Shown here one piece after another: positions 1-10,600 of a stretch of 64,000 bases of DNA. This stretch comes from Littorina saxatilis (taxonomy: Eukaryota > Mollusca > Gastropoda > Littorinimorpha > Littorinidae). The first letter of the stretch is position 1. Every line of letters begins with the position of its first letter. Location of the stretch: contig NC_090255.1 of NCBI RefSeq assembly GCF_037325665.1, positions 39,015,459 to 39,079,458 of the forward strand, in the 5' to 3' direction. The notes under the pieces are model-generated. The model was not told the origin of the DNA and made no database searches. It saw nothing but the letters and a program-made list of their open reading frames with translations. The position numbers were made by a program, and so were the translations under genes.

Positions 1-3000
1 TGTTCGGATAGCTGGCAAACGCTTTGCTGTTAAAAGTGCGAAGACGGTTTCGCGAGAGATCAAGAGCATGCAGAAGATTTTGCTTATTCGAGAACAAATG
101 GTTTTCTTCCATGTTCAAGAGAGAGTTTCCGGCTAGATTAAGTTCTCGCAGATTGTGCAGCTTGTGCAACATATCCATTCCAAGAGTCGTCAGCCGGTTG
201 TCACTCAGATCCAACACTCTCAGGTTGGGCAGGTCCATTACCAGCAGCTCCACTATCCCACACGACGCTAGCCTGAGCCACGTCAGATACACGTTGGAGC
301 TGACGTCATTCATCGTCATGCCGGACCCCAAAGCGTCAAGGTAGCGCAGCTGAGGGAAGGAGGGGGCGGGGAAAGGGCGGGGACAGACGAAGGCGTGGCC
401 ATGACAGCTGCAGTGGGAGGGACACAGGGCCTGACACAGCCACTCGTCATCACGCTGCGGACACTGGGGCCAGCCGTCACACAGGTGGTCAGGGTGCACA
501 CAAACGCTGGACGAGCGGCAGCGGTAGAAGCCTGGACACTGGTGCTGCAGGCAGTGAACCTCGTCCTCCTTGCCTGGGCAGTCCGCCACGCCGTTACAGA
601 ACAGGTACACGGGCAGGCAGTAACCGTCTGAGCAAGAAAAGTGGGTTTCGGGACACCCTAAGTTGAGGCTGCCCTGCCGTCGCTGGGATAAGTGCCCCGT
701 GCTATTGAAGTCAACGACGACAGGGGGAGGGTAGCGGTAGAGGACGGGAATCTCTATCGTTTTGTAGGAACTGCACTGCTCGTCTGAGCCGTCCCAACAG
801 TCCTTGTACATGTCGCAGTGTCGGTCCTGTGACACACACTGACCATTGTGGCACGTGAAGCCTGCACACTGCTCTCTGTGCACACACCACGCCTCGTCTG
901 ACGCGTCGACACAGTCCTCCCTGAAGTCACACACTAAGCTGTAGGGCAGAGTTCTCCTGCCGTTATCACACGGAAACATTGCCACTGTGACGTCATTGCC
1001 CACGACTAAAACGTCACCGATGCCATCCACGGTCACACCAAGGATTGCGTTAGGATGCGTGTTTTGCAAGGGACAGAACTGAATGTCGTTATTCCTCCCG
1101 CACTTTGTCTCTCGGTCACAGGACAAGAAGTCGTGGGTCACGTGACCACTTGTACAGGCAAAGAGCGAGATGTTGGTTGCGCGTGGGTTGGACCAAGGAA
1201 AGGGTATTGTGGGGAATGCCGCCGTCATGTCTGACTGCTCCGCAGGTGGCACCTCATGCTGGCAGGCAAAACATCGGTAAACCTCGCTGTCAATGCACGG
1301 CGCGGAGAATTCCATGACAGCTGGCTTCAATGTCCAGAAGAATTCAACGTTGAAGCACAACCTGTTCTCTATGTCGAAGGAGAAATCACTCATCCCTTCC
1401 TGGACTCCCAAGGACACATTTATGTTTTGTGCCGCAGACCCGTCAACCCAAAACAACGAGCGTTTGTAGACGTCCGGGGTGTAGGAGTCTGCCGACGTCA
1501 GACCGATGAAGGCGCGATAAACGTTCTTGCCCTGGTGATAGAGCTTGGAGAAGTCGTTCCACTCTGAATCCGTCTTCATCATGGCCAGTTGTCCGCCCAG
1601 CCTCCGACAGTGCACTTTGGCTGCTATCCACGACAGCGTTGCTCCCCAGTCAATGAGTTGGTAGCACTTGTGTCCTGAGGCCACCATTCCCTCGCACGCA
1701 GGGCTGCTGAACGGACAGTGGCCTCCCTCATCCTCTCCCCCCTCGCACTCCCTCTCCATGTTGCAGTGCACGTGCTGACGAAAGCTGCTGTACAGTGGTG
1801 TCGAGCACTGGAAGAGTCCATTGTGAAGCTGGCGGGGACTTTGAGACCGCGGATGAAAGGAGAAGAGCATTTTAAACCCCGTACCAGTTACTTCACAACC
1901 GCGGCCGTACCTGGTATCGAACCAGATGAGCAACGATGTGTTGAAAATATGTGCTGGTATCACGTGCGTGCCGCAATATCTCATCTCTTGGCTTCTCGTG
2001 CCGTTTTCCCGCACAGTATACAGAACAAGACCACGCTGTCGTGCGCAAAGGGTGTACAGCCTGTCCATGTCCATTCTGGCAAAACTGACCATGACGACGT
2101 GGTTTTCAGGCACGATCAACAGGTAAGAAGCGTTCACATTACAAAAGACTTGATGCACGCCGTCATAGTTCCACGGTGTGACGTAGCCTGTCGTCGATGA
2201 CGTAAAGACCACTTCCAGTTTTTGTCGAACGTGTTCCTTGGTGGCTTCAAAGTGAGAGAGAAAATTCGCGAATTGGGGAGCGAATGCTTTAAAATAAAGC
2301 ACTGACTCCACAAAGATATGTGAATGAAGAGACTTATCAGAAGGAGTCAAGGTCAGTTCTGTGCTGGTCAATCCTTCTTCTTCACTTATTATGATATAAG
2401 CCGAGCCCACAGCATACTCTTCATATTGATTCTGCATTTTGCCTATAAGGTAATACCCCTCGGGGGCGTGGACACTCCACAGACATCTCGCATCAGGGGT
2501 AGCCTCCAAACCGTCCTCGTTTACGATCCCGCGAAGCACAAAACTGCTCCCGGAAAATCTCAGCTTTTCTCCTTGGAGGCACGATCGCAGGGATAAGACA
2601 AACTCTCGGGTCTGCCTGCTCAGGTTGGAGGACATAGTCTGCTCACTGAGCCCCGATTCCACAGGAGTGGTGACCGACTGATATGAACTGGCGTTCACTA
2701 ATGGTTGGTTTGTTGCTCTGTCGGTTTTAGAATCATCAGGCCCGTTTAGTCCTTTTAATGTTGTAGCTGGCGCCACGTGAGTACTAACTGAAAAGTCTGA
2801 ATTTAGGTTGACCGAGAGTTGGCTTGTTGGTCTGTTGGTTTTAGATTGTTTAGGATCGAGGGTTGTTGAGTTGCTGGAACATGCTGAGACGTTTAAAGAA
2901 GCCTTTGTCAGCTGAGTTGTTGTTGGGCGTTCTGTGGAAGTGGTCAAGTAGGCGAAGCTGTGACTGCGAACAGTTGTAGCTGACAACACGACAGTGCGTG

Positions 3001-3073
3001 AACACAACTGTAACGTGGCAGAAAAGAGCAGAAGGTGGAATCCCTTTCTCGTGTTTGACGGAAACATCTCCAT
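1..3073 (-). CDS. Receptor A, copy 1: CUB/C-type lectin/LDLa/LRR GPCR, 3' end beyond window
   Basis: The first 1024 codons of a receptor matching the whole gene at 32,850-37,136 with a constant offset of 34,063 and no net indels. Seen: ATG at 3073, a hydrophobic signal sequence (residues 1-31), a Ser/Thr-rich linker (about 31-165) likely O-glycosylated, two CUB-like regions (165-405), a C-type-lectin-like domain (460-605), LDLa modules (640-880), an LRR N-cap and the first LRRs. The rest of the LRRs and the 7TM domain fall off the left edge. No internal stop is apparent. It diverges from receptor B at 13,867. Family knowledge: snail GRL101 and other LGR-type receptors pair LDLa and LRR ectodomains with rhodopsin-like 7TM domains. 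The ligand is unknown. It differs from copy 2 by scattered substitutions, for example in the Ser/Thr linker. Confidence 0.85.
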   Translation of the reverse strand, partial: MEMFPSNTRKGFHLLLFSATLQLCSRTVVLSATTVRSHSFAYLTTSTERPTTTQLTKASLNVSACSSNSTTLDPKQSKTNRPTSQLSVNLNSDFSVSTHVAPATTLKGLNGPDDSKTDRATNQPLVNASSYQSVTTPVESGLSEQTMSSNLSRQTREFVLSLRSCLQGEKLRFSGSSFVLRGIVNEDGLEATPDARCLWSVHAPEGYYLIGKMQNQYEEYAVGSAYIIISEEEGLTSTELTLTPSDKSLHSHIFVESVLYFKAFAPQFANFLSHFEATKEHVRQKLEVVFTSSTTGYVTPWNYDGVHQVFCNVNASYLLIVPENHVVMVSFARMDMDRLYTLCARQRGLVLYTVRENGTRSQEMRYCGTHVIPAHIFNTSLLIWFDTRYGRGCEVTGTGFKMLFSFHPRSQSPRQLHNGLFQCSTPLYSSFRQHVHCNMERECEGGEDEGGHCPFSSPACEGMVASGHKCYQLIDWGATLSWIAAKVHCRRLGGQLAMMKTDSEWNDFSKLYHQGKNVYRAFIGLTSADSYTPDVYKRSLFWVDGSAAQNINVSLGVQEGMSDFSFDIENRLCFNVEFFWTLKPAVMEFSAPCIDSEVYRCFACQHEVPPAEQSDMTAAFPTIPFPWSNPRATNISLFACTSGHVTHDFLSCDRETKCGRNNDIQFCPLQNTHPNAILGVTVDGIGDVLVVGNDVTVAMFPCDNGRRTLPYSLVCDFREDCVDASDEAWCVHREQCAGFTCHNGQCVSQDRHCDMYKDCWDGSDEQCSSYKTIEIPVLYRYPPPVVVDFNSTGHLSQRRQGSLNLGCPETHFSCSDGYCLPVYLFCNGVADCPGKEDEVHCLQHQCPGFYRCRSSSVCVHPDHLCDGWPQCPQRDDEWLCQALCPSHCSCHGHAFVCPRPFPAPSFPQLRYLDALGSGMTMNDVSSNVYLTWLRLASCGIVELLVMDLPNLRVLDLSDNRLTTLGMDMLHKLHNLRELNLAGNSLLNMEENHLFSNKQNLLHALDLSRNRLRTFNSKAFASYPN

Positions 3074-3412
3074 GGGGTCTGGTTTGTATATTTAGATGCA
3101 AAATGAGCCGGCCAATTCAACTTGAACTAGCGATGGTAGGGTTCTGTCTTTCTTTGTTTTGTTCTTATGCCAAAAAACACACCCTCTTAATGGCTTCAGA
3201 TCAGTTTCTTCAGTAGAGGATTTGAACAGGAACCAGCAGTTGATCTGTAGGTTTTAGCCAAGCTCAGTGGCGCAAGCTAGAGGATCTAAAGGCATAGGCT
3301 TCCACTCTGTTTCTAACGAATCACTGTGTTTTGAATGGTTCACATACTCAATGCCATCGCTCGTTTAACGGTGGAACTGGTGGTACGACATATATTGCTC
3401 CGGAATGGAAGG

Positions 3413-3422
3413 TCTATATAGA
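3413..3422 (-). promoter_or_regulatory. Candidate TATA box for receptor A
   Basis: On the minus strand this reads tctatataga, about 340 nt upstream of the receptor A ATG. It is conserved in copy 2 near 37,478. It is the only strong TATA-like site in the proximal flank, but no start site can be shown from sequence alone. Confidence 0.3.
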
Positions 3423-3561
3423 GAACTGTATGGGAAATTCTTCCCATGAAGACTTGAACATGGCAGTCACGTGACCACAAAAGGGTTTATTGTGGATCAT
3501 GGCAGACAAAGATGAAAAAGCATTTATCAATGTCCGCTTAGTTAGAACACATTAATGGTAA

Positions 3562-3786
3562 GGCACACACACAAAAAGTCTGTTTACGGTAACAGGCAAA
3601 AAAAATAGGGTCGGTAGGTCGGGATTTTTTTTCTTTCAAAAAAACATATTTTTAAGTTATTTTGCCAAAAAAACAAAAGATTTTTTTTAATTTTTTTTTT
3701 CCCAAATGTCAAAACTAAGTCTTGGGTCGCGCGAAAAAATAGGGTCGGTCGGGATACCGTAAACAGACTATTTTTTGTGTGTGGCC
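3562..3786. mobile_element. PIF/Harbinger-type MITE, copy 1 only
   Basis: A 225-bp non-coding element with inverted ends: ggcacacaca plus gtctgtttacggt at the left, accgtaaacagac plus tgtgtggcc at the right. It is flanked by TAA direct repeats (3559-3561, 3787-3789). The matching place in copy 2 (near 37,622-37,635) lacks it. Three-base TWA duplications and GGC...GCC ends are typical of the PIF/Harbinger superfamily. A relative lies at 19,314-19,556 with TTA duplications. Confidence 0.75.
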
Positions 3787-3854
3787 TAACTACCTTCAAC
3801 AAACTTGAACACAAACTTTTCTTAGCTGTGTTATACGCGGTGCTGTTTAATGAT

Positions 3855-4084
3855 TGGTAGACACAGTGATATGTGTTCTCAGGACATTGTGCTCTCACAC
3901 TTGGTAGACACAGTGATATGTGTTCTCAGGACATTGCGCTCTCACACTAGACACAGTGATATGTGTTCTCAGGACATTGCGCTCTCACACTTGGTAGACA
4001 CAGTGATATGTGTTCTCAGGACATTGCGCTCTCACACTAGACACAGTGATATGTGTTCTCAGGACATTGTGCTCTCACACTCTT
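3855..4084. repeat. Minisatellite, 5 units (41 or 46 bp)
   Basis: Tandem units built around gacacagtgatatgtgttct and ctctcacac, in a long form starting ttggta and a short form lacking it. Copy 2 has about 11 units (37,697-38,196). An open frame runs through it but is only periodic sequence. Confidence 0.9.
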
Positions 4085-4699
4085 GGAAAACCCTCAGCAA
4101 GTCCCGCGTACATTTGGTGGTATGAAAGGCCTGTTAGAATGTGATCACGGTGAAACGTAGCCTACCCCAAATGCCCAGACCTGTGCGTCCAAACTCCGGT
4201 TGTACCGGAATTTATCGCAAATGTGAGATTTGATTTAGTAGCTTTGCCTTTGGCGAAAAATATTTTTCCGTAAAAAAATCACAATACAATACATACCATA
4301 AGATAATTTTAGTACGAAAATGTTTTAAGAAGACACATTCCAATACATTTATTTAATGGAAGCAGGAATAAGACATATATTATTCACTGATAAAGGTCAC
4401 AGTGTTCAGCTGCTACAAAATCAAAATGAATGAAACTGTAAATTTTCGCACAAACCTCAGGTAAAGTGATAGTCATGAACTCTATTAAGTCTTCCTTCTC
4501 TGATGGGAAAAAAGACTACGCTTCCATTCATCTTAGACAGGTTTAGGTATAACTCCACCTGGAACAAAATTGATCTCGCAAGATTAATTTCAAGATCCAC
4601 ACAAAATTCATCCATTATCAAAACAATCCATTTAAAAAGAGTAATGTTATTAAATCACTTTTCGCCTTCATTTGAAGTGTTACAATTGCTGCTTATGTC
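4085..4699. other. Intergenic DNA, no gene seen
   Basis: AT-rich non-coding sequence upstream of receptor A. It is collinear with 38,197-38,810 in copy 2 apart from small differences. I see no coding frame or recognisable repeat. Confidence 0.6.
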
Positions 4700-4757
<58 letters not shown>

Positions 4758-4911
4758 AGTGTGTGCGTGCGTGTGCGTGCGCGCGTGTGTGTGCATGCGT
4801 GCGTGTGTGTTGTGTATGTGTGTGTGCGTGCATGCGTGTTTTGTGTGTGTGCGTGCGTGCGTGCGTGCGTGTTTGTGTGTGTGTATGTGTGTGTGTGTGT
4901 GTGCGCGCGCT
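4700..4911. repeat. GT microsatellite with GCGT interruptions
   Basis: About 210 bp of (GT)n with GTGC/GCGT variants and cgcgcg at its end. It is longer in copy 2 (38,811-39,092). Frames through it give poly-Val/Cys or His/Thr artefacts. Alternating purine-pyrimidine DNA of this kind can form Z-DNA. Confidence 0.95.
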
Positions 4912-5771
4912 CGCGCAATCAGAGAGATAGCTTAAAAGACTATCGATCATTTGAGAACAGACATAATATTAACTTCAAGATGTATTTGAAGATCTCATTT
5001 TTCATGCGACTAATGACTATTTGAAAAATGTAGAGATTGATTAAGTTATTTCCAGGCGTTTACAAAATGAACACTTTTGAAGTAAATATTTCATTCAATG
5101 TTTCCCATATAGAAATAGATACTGTATATAATCAATCATCATGCTCTGGCTTTTGTGCCTTGATAATTCAGACATTTAACAATTACATGCAAATGATTTT
5201 CTAGAGTGCAATATATACGTTTGTCATCATTTTCACGAGTTTTCATTCACAAGCACCTTGGAAATAAATCTCATGTTCCCCAGGCAATAAATCGAGGTGG
5301 TGAATGGGTTTGAGCTTTCATGTGAAACGTGGATTGTCAAAGTAAAAGCCAATCAGGCTGATTGTTTGATGTGTGGAACCATCGCGGCTTTGGATTTGTG
5401 TTTCCGAGGAGAACGATTGTAAGCATTCACTCTCAAAGACCCAATCAATGTTGATAATTACCGCGGCGACTCATGGTCAATTTGCAACTTATCTCTGTAA
5501 TCGCAAAATCCACAACGAAAAGTCATAATCACTTAAAAAGAAAAGAAATATGCTCAACACTTACTGAACTCACACACGTGTATGATCGCAGCTCTGTACA
5601 TTTTCAGACTGGAAGAAAAGCGTCAACAAGCTACGTTTGACGTCACATACAAGGTTGACGTGTTATCTCGAGCTACTGTGACGATACTTTGTGGCCCGGA
5701 GTTGGATTCTAAAAATTCGTCTCCCTGTGGGTTATTGTGCATTTTGTTGCACAACCAAAATGATGACAAAA
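4912..5771. other. Intergenic DNA, no gene seen
   Basis: Non-coding and collinear with copy 2 (39,093-39,953). A stretch of about 65 bp at 5226-5290 (starting catcattttcacgag) reappears at the start of the unidentified segment at 23,671, so it belongs to some repeat family. Confidence 0.6.
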
Positions 5772-5954
5772 ACGATGTTTGGTGGCTTGTCGTCAGACCA
5801 GCATTTTGTTGTTGGTCCTCGGGGAGCATATCGCCTTTTGTCTCATATTTATCAACCGCGGCCTTCGGCCTTGGTCGATAAAGATGAAACAAAAGACGAT
5901 ACGGTCCCCTTGGACCAACAAAAAAGCTGGTCTGTCAACAAGCTACCAAACATT
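5772..5954. mobile_element. Palindromic foldback MITE
   Basis: A near-palindrome of about 183 bp: left arm with gatgtttggtggcttgtc and agaccagc, centre ccgcggccttcggccttggt, right arm with gctggtctgtcaacaagc. Relatives lie at 26,029-26,140, 27,126-27,227 (inverted), 27,261-27,450, 39,954-40,137, 54,468-54,570 and 54,607-54,790. No coding capacity. Confidence 0.75.
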
Positions 5955-6158
5955 ATATATATAATATCCCATGACCTCCCTTCTTTGTCTGTGTAAATGT
6001 ACTCTAGGTAGATCTAGGTATATTTCTTGTATTTCCATTGTTCTCTTGTTACATCTATGATGTAACTATTGCACTCTTATAACACATAAAATAGAGGATA
6101 AATAAGGGTGCACGAAATACATCATATATAGCTGGCTCTACTTTCTGTCGTCTTTAAA

Positions 6159-6518
6159 GGCATACTAACGCACTCCCGTGTTTACAAAGTGTAGTTTGCC
6201 CACAATCGATGTCAAACGCACCATAAGACCATATAATGACGATACGTCACCATGCGCGGACCATAATACATGCATTACAGCTTGTTCTAGCCTCTGAAAA
6301 AGTGAGGATGTCAACAAAGCCGCGGTGTTCTCTCCCTTGCATCAACGTTACATGTGTTGCCAAATCTATAAATAGGACGATCCAGATCAAAATGAAAATT
6401 CAAATATCTCAACATTTAAGGGGTCCTAGACCACAATATTTTGCAGGGAACTTAATTTAGTCTGTCTCCAGCTGTTGGTAAAGCAATTAGCGTGTATAGT
6501 CATCGAGTACATATGGCT
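6159..6518. mobile_element. MITE with TTAA target duplication, copy 1 only
   Basis: A 360-bp insertion between TTAA repeats (6155-6158 and 6519-6522). Copy 2 has a single TTAA at the matching site (near 40,676). Ends are aggcata and tatggct, a short imperfect inverted pair. TTAA duplications suggest piggyBac-type mobilisation, but with such short ends a 3-bp TAA class cannot be excluded. Confidence 0.65.
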
Positions 6519-6522
6519 TTAA

Positions 6523-7001
6523 CATTCCAAAATGCACATGTACCTATAGACCGGATGTGCCAGGGGTAACCACGCTTTTGAGAACTTGCGCGAGAGTCGT
6601 TGAGTTTTAGTCTCGACTTGCTGAGACTATCATCGTAGCGTCATAGATTTCCTGACGTCTGTCGTCCATCGCGTCATATTAAGGGGACGTAATCTGTTAT
6701 GTTTCCTTCTATTCGCTGTTCTATTTCTCTCTTGTGATCAACATGACAAGCCGTATGTGTTTGAGTGTGTGTGCTCGTGCTCTCAACTGAAAACAAAAGT
6801 CAAACTAGCAATCGTTAAAAACCCAGTCCGTCCGACCAGCACTGCTATGTTCAGACTATGCTCATGTGAAGTTACAGCGTGCCCGGTACACACGCCCTTA
6901 TCAGTACATCATCGACTACGAGTGTTCTCTGGACAAGCTGTTTTATGCATTTTGCGAGTATTTCTAGCTCTTCTGTGGTGCAGTAGGCCCTTCTAGACGA
7001 T
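6523..7001. other. Intergenic DNA, no gene seen
   Basis: Non-coding. In copy 2 a 173-bp part of this stretch is tandemly duplicated (40,814-41,159). It ends at the LTR element target duplication acgat (6997-7001). Confidence 0.6.
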
Positions 7002-7258
7002 TGTATCGTTTTGTGTCTGTGTTAGTTGAATGTTTATGGACGCATTCGCTCCGGGTTCCATGTACAGAAACGGACACTGCAGTAACAGTTGAAGAGATAA
7101 TGGCTTCACTTTATTGTTTGGCTTCTAGGCCATCTTGGCGGTAACATCGTACAACACTGCGCATGTCTCGCGCGTACATTCACACACATAATAGTGACGT
7201 AGTTCACAGTCTATTAATATGTATCATGTGACGATCACATGATAGCAATATCGACACA
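7002..7258 (-). repeat. 3' LTR of the Gypsy element
   Basis: 257 bp. On the plus strand it starts tgtatcg and ends tcgacaca. No difference from the other LTR is visible. The adjacent purine tract (7259-7271, minus strand) is the expected plus-strand primer. Confidence 0.93.
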
Positions 7259-7651
7259 TCCCCTTTTCTTTACATAAACAAGTCCAAAGACTTTTACTGT
7301 CCAAACTTCACGGGAAAATGAATTCTCTGCACATAAAATTCTCATTCTCACCATAGTCCAATAGGCTGAGATTATTTTTACGCCTAGATTAATTTCACAC
7401 ATTCACACTGACTGGACATCTTGACTAGAGCATCATTTCACAACTCCAATAATAACAACACATTCTCTCTCTGGACAATGAAACTTTACTGGACAATAAT
7501 TCAACGCCTTGAATTAAATTTATCACATTCACTCACAACGCGGGACATAAACAATACCACCAAATGTTTACTTTCTTCACTGTCTATCTTTTCTCTTCAA
7601 ACAAAACACACAAACAACAAATACTGAACTGTCTCCTACAGTCTTCAGTCT

Positions 7652-10600
7652 TTAGGTTTTGACATAGTCATTCAGGTAAGCTGGTGGTTTAACCTGACGT
7701 CCACGAGAAGTGGTTTGACTTTGACCTGTGTCTGTTTTACCTGCGGTTTGTGACTTCATGAACTTGACTTTGATGCGTTCAGTTTTCTTTTCATTTGGCT
7801 GAATCTTCACAGGTGTTTTAGTTTCAGGTGTGTTTGTCGCACTCACAGGAGTACTGACTTTGGTCACCTGAGTCTGACTATCAGCTACTGCTCTGTAGTT
7901 TTTCACTGCTTGGTCATTTAGCTGTCTCTGCCTATCAAGGTCTGTTTTTCGAGTGATTGTCTCCCTTGGACCAGTGTTGGTCAGTGTTTCTCCAGTTGTT
8001 CTGATTTGACGCCTGTTGCGTCTGTATGCTTTACCATTTTCTGTGTGCAGTTTGTAAGACCTGACATCTACCTGTTGCTCTACTTTTGCTTTTGTCCAAG
8101 TTTTGCCTAACTTCACCCTCACGGTTTGACCTGGCTGTAGGGTTTCTAGTTCTGCTGTACCTTTGTTATAGCACTTTGCCTGTTTTTCTTTTCTTTTGAT
8201 CAGATTGCCAGTCACGTTTGTGCACGTCTGCGGTTTTAGCAGAGTTTTGGCTGTAGGAATTCTGGTTTTGGTTCTTCTGCTGAACAGTCTTTGCACTGGA
8301 GAGGTTTTCATCACCTCCGATGGTATGTTCCTTAACTCTAGTAGAGCCAAGTACGGATCTGTTTTGCTTTCTACAGCTTTCATGATCAGAGTTTTTGCTT
8401 GTTTGACCGCATTTTCTGCCTTTCCGTTGGATTGCGGATAATATGGCGAACTGGTTATGTGTTCGAATCCCCAAGCCTCAGCGAAATCTCTGTATTTGTC
8501 TGAGCTATACGGCGGACCGTTATCAGAGATGATCTTATCAGGGATTCCATGTCTGGCTAAATGGGCTTTTGTCTTGTAGATGACTTCTTCTGCTGTTTTG
8601 TTCTCAAGGCGATCGACTTCAAAGAAATCAGAGTAGTAGTCTACCACTACCAGGTACGACTTCTCTTGAAAGTCAAAGAGATCACACCCTAGCGTTTCCC
8701 AGGGCCTTTCAGGTATTGGGTGGGAAATCATGGGCTCTTTCTGTTGGTTGCTTTGGTGTGTCTGACAAGTTGCACATTTGCTCACCAACTTTTCTATGTC
8801 TGCGTTCATTCCTGGCCAATAGACCAGTTCTCTTGCCCTTCTCATGCAACCCTGAATCCCAGTATGAGCCTGATGGAGCAAGTGTAGGACTTTCTCCCTC
8901 ATTTCTGTTGGTACAATGATCCTTTCTGCCTTGAAACAAAGACCGTTCTGAGTCGATACTTCCTCTCTGAATGGAAAGTAAGGTTGAAGACCTAGCGGTA
9001 AGCTTTGTCTCGACTCAGGCCAACCTTCTTGTGTTATTTGCATCAGCCGACACAAATCTTTATCACGTTTTGTTGCCTCTTTCAACTCTTCGAGTCGCCC
9101 TTCAGACACGGACACATGCGCGGCCATGTCAATGCTCTCGATTTCCTGCTCTATTTCTGTCTGGAAAATCTGTTCGCTCTTCATTTTCCCTGCTTTGTGT
9201 GACCTGACCACAGCTCTGCTGAGCGTGTCAGCGAGATACATCTCTGTACCTTTCTTGTACACCACAGTGTAGTCAAACTTTTGCGTTCTCAGCAACATGC
9301 GTTGCAGACGTTTTGGCGCTGCCAACAAGGTTTTGTTGTGAATGGGAATCAACGGCTTGTGATCCGACTCCACCTCAACATGTCTACCATACACATAGCG
9401 CTCGAAACGTTCCAGCCCGAAGAGAATCGCAAGCATTTCCTTCTCTATTTGCGCATAGTTGCGTTCAGTTTGGGTCAGCGCTCGCGACGCGAACTGTACC
9501 GGTTGTCCATCTGACAACAAACACGCCCCCAGACCGAACTCAGACGCATCACACTGAAGAGTAGTTTTCGCACCAGGGTCAAAAAATCGCAAAACCGGTG
9601 GTTCAGTCAACATGCGCTTGATCTCATCAAACGCTTTCCCGTGCAGGTTCTCATCCCAGCGGAAATGCACGTCTTTTTTCACCAGCTCACGCAGAGGCGC
9701 TGCGACCTCCGACAGACGTGGTGCAAACTTCTGGAGATACCCTACCATCCCCAGAAGTCTCTGAACCGCCGCTTTGTCTTCTGGCTGCGGAAACGACTTG
9801 ATTGCATCGACTTTCTTCATGTCACACTTCAACCCGTCCTTTGAGATCACGTGACCCAGATACGAGACCTCAGTTTTCCTGTACTCGACCTTCTCTTTGT
9901 TCAGTTTGATGTTCTTCTCGCGACATCTCTGCAAGAACAACCGAACGTTCTGGTCATGGTCTTTTGCTGCTTCTTTCTCTGTGTCTCCCGACCCCCACAC
10001 AATGACATCATCATGGACTGCGAACACGCCCGGCAGTCCGTTCAGCGCATCATCGACACGGCGCTGAAATTCCTCTGGACATACCGACGCACCGAACGGC
10101 ATTCTAGTCCAGCGAAATTTTCCGAAAGGGGTTTCAAACGTTGTCAAGAGACTGCTTTCGTCGTCCAGGACAACGTGCCAGAAGCCATTGCGCATGTCGA
10201 AATGCGAGAAAATCTTTGCGCCTACCATCGACTCTAACGCGTCATCAATGCTCTTCATGGGGTAATCATTTCTTTTCAATGCCTTGTTCAAGGGTTTTGG
10301 ATCTATGCACAACCTAGCCTGACCATTGGGCTTCAACGTCACAACTACGCTGCTAATCCAATCAGTTGGTGTGTTCACCGGAACGAGGACCCCTAACTCA
10401 AGCAGACGATCAATTTCTGCTTTGACCTTCTCTTTGACAGCTATGGGCCACTGACGACATGGAAGCTTCACTGGAGGAACCGATGGGTCTGTTTCAAACG
10501 TTAGCTTTCCGTCCAGAGCCCCAACCTCCCCTTTGAATACGTCATCAAACCCTGTGAGAACATGCTTATCCCCTGTGCCTATGGCTGAAATGTTCTCGAC

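Noticed and set aside
3850-4125. 91-codon frame over the minisatellite
   Set aside because: Periodic repeat sequence whose unit number differs in copy 2; frame not kept between copies.
4503-5024. Open frames rich in Val/Cys or His/Thr through GT tracts (also 38,611-39,210, 46,653-47,261, 53,000 region)
   Set aside because: They are translations of dinucleotide repeats, in several frames and both strands, and change length between copies.
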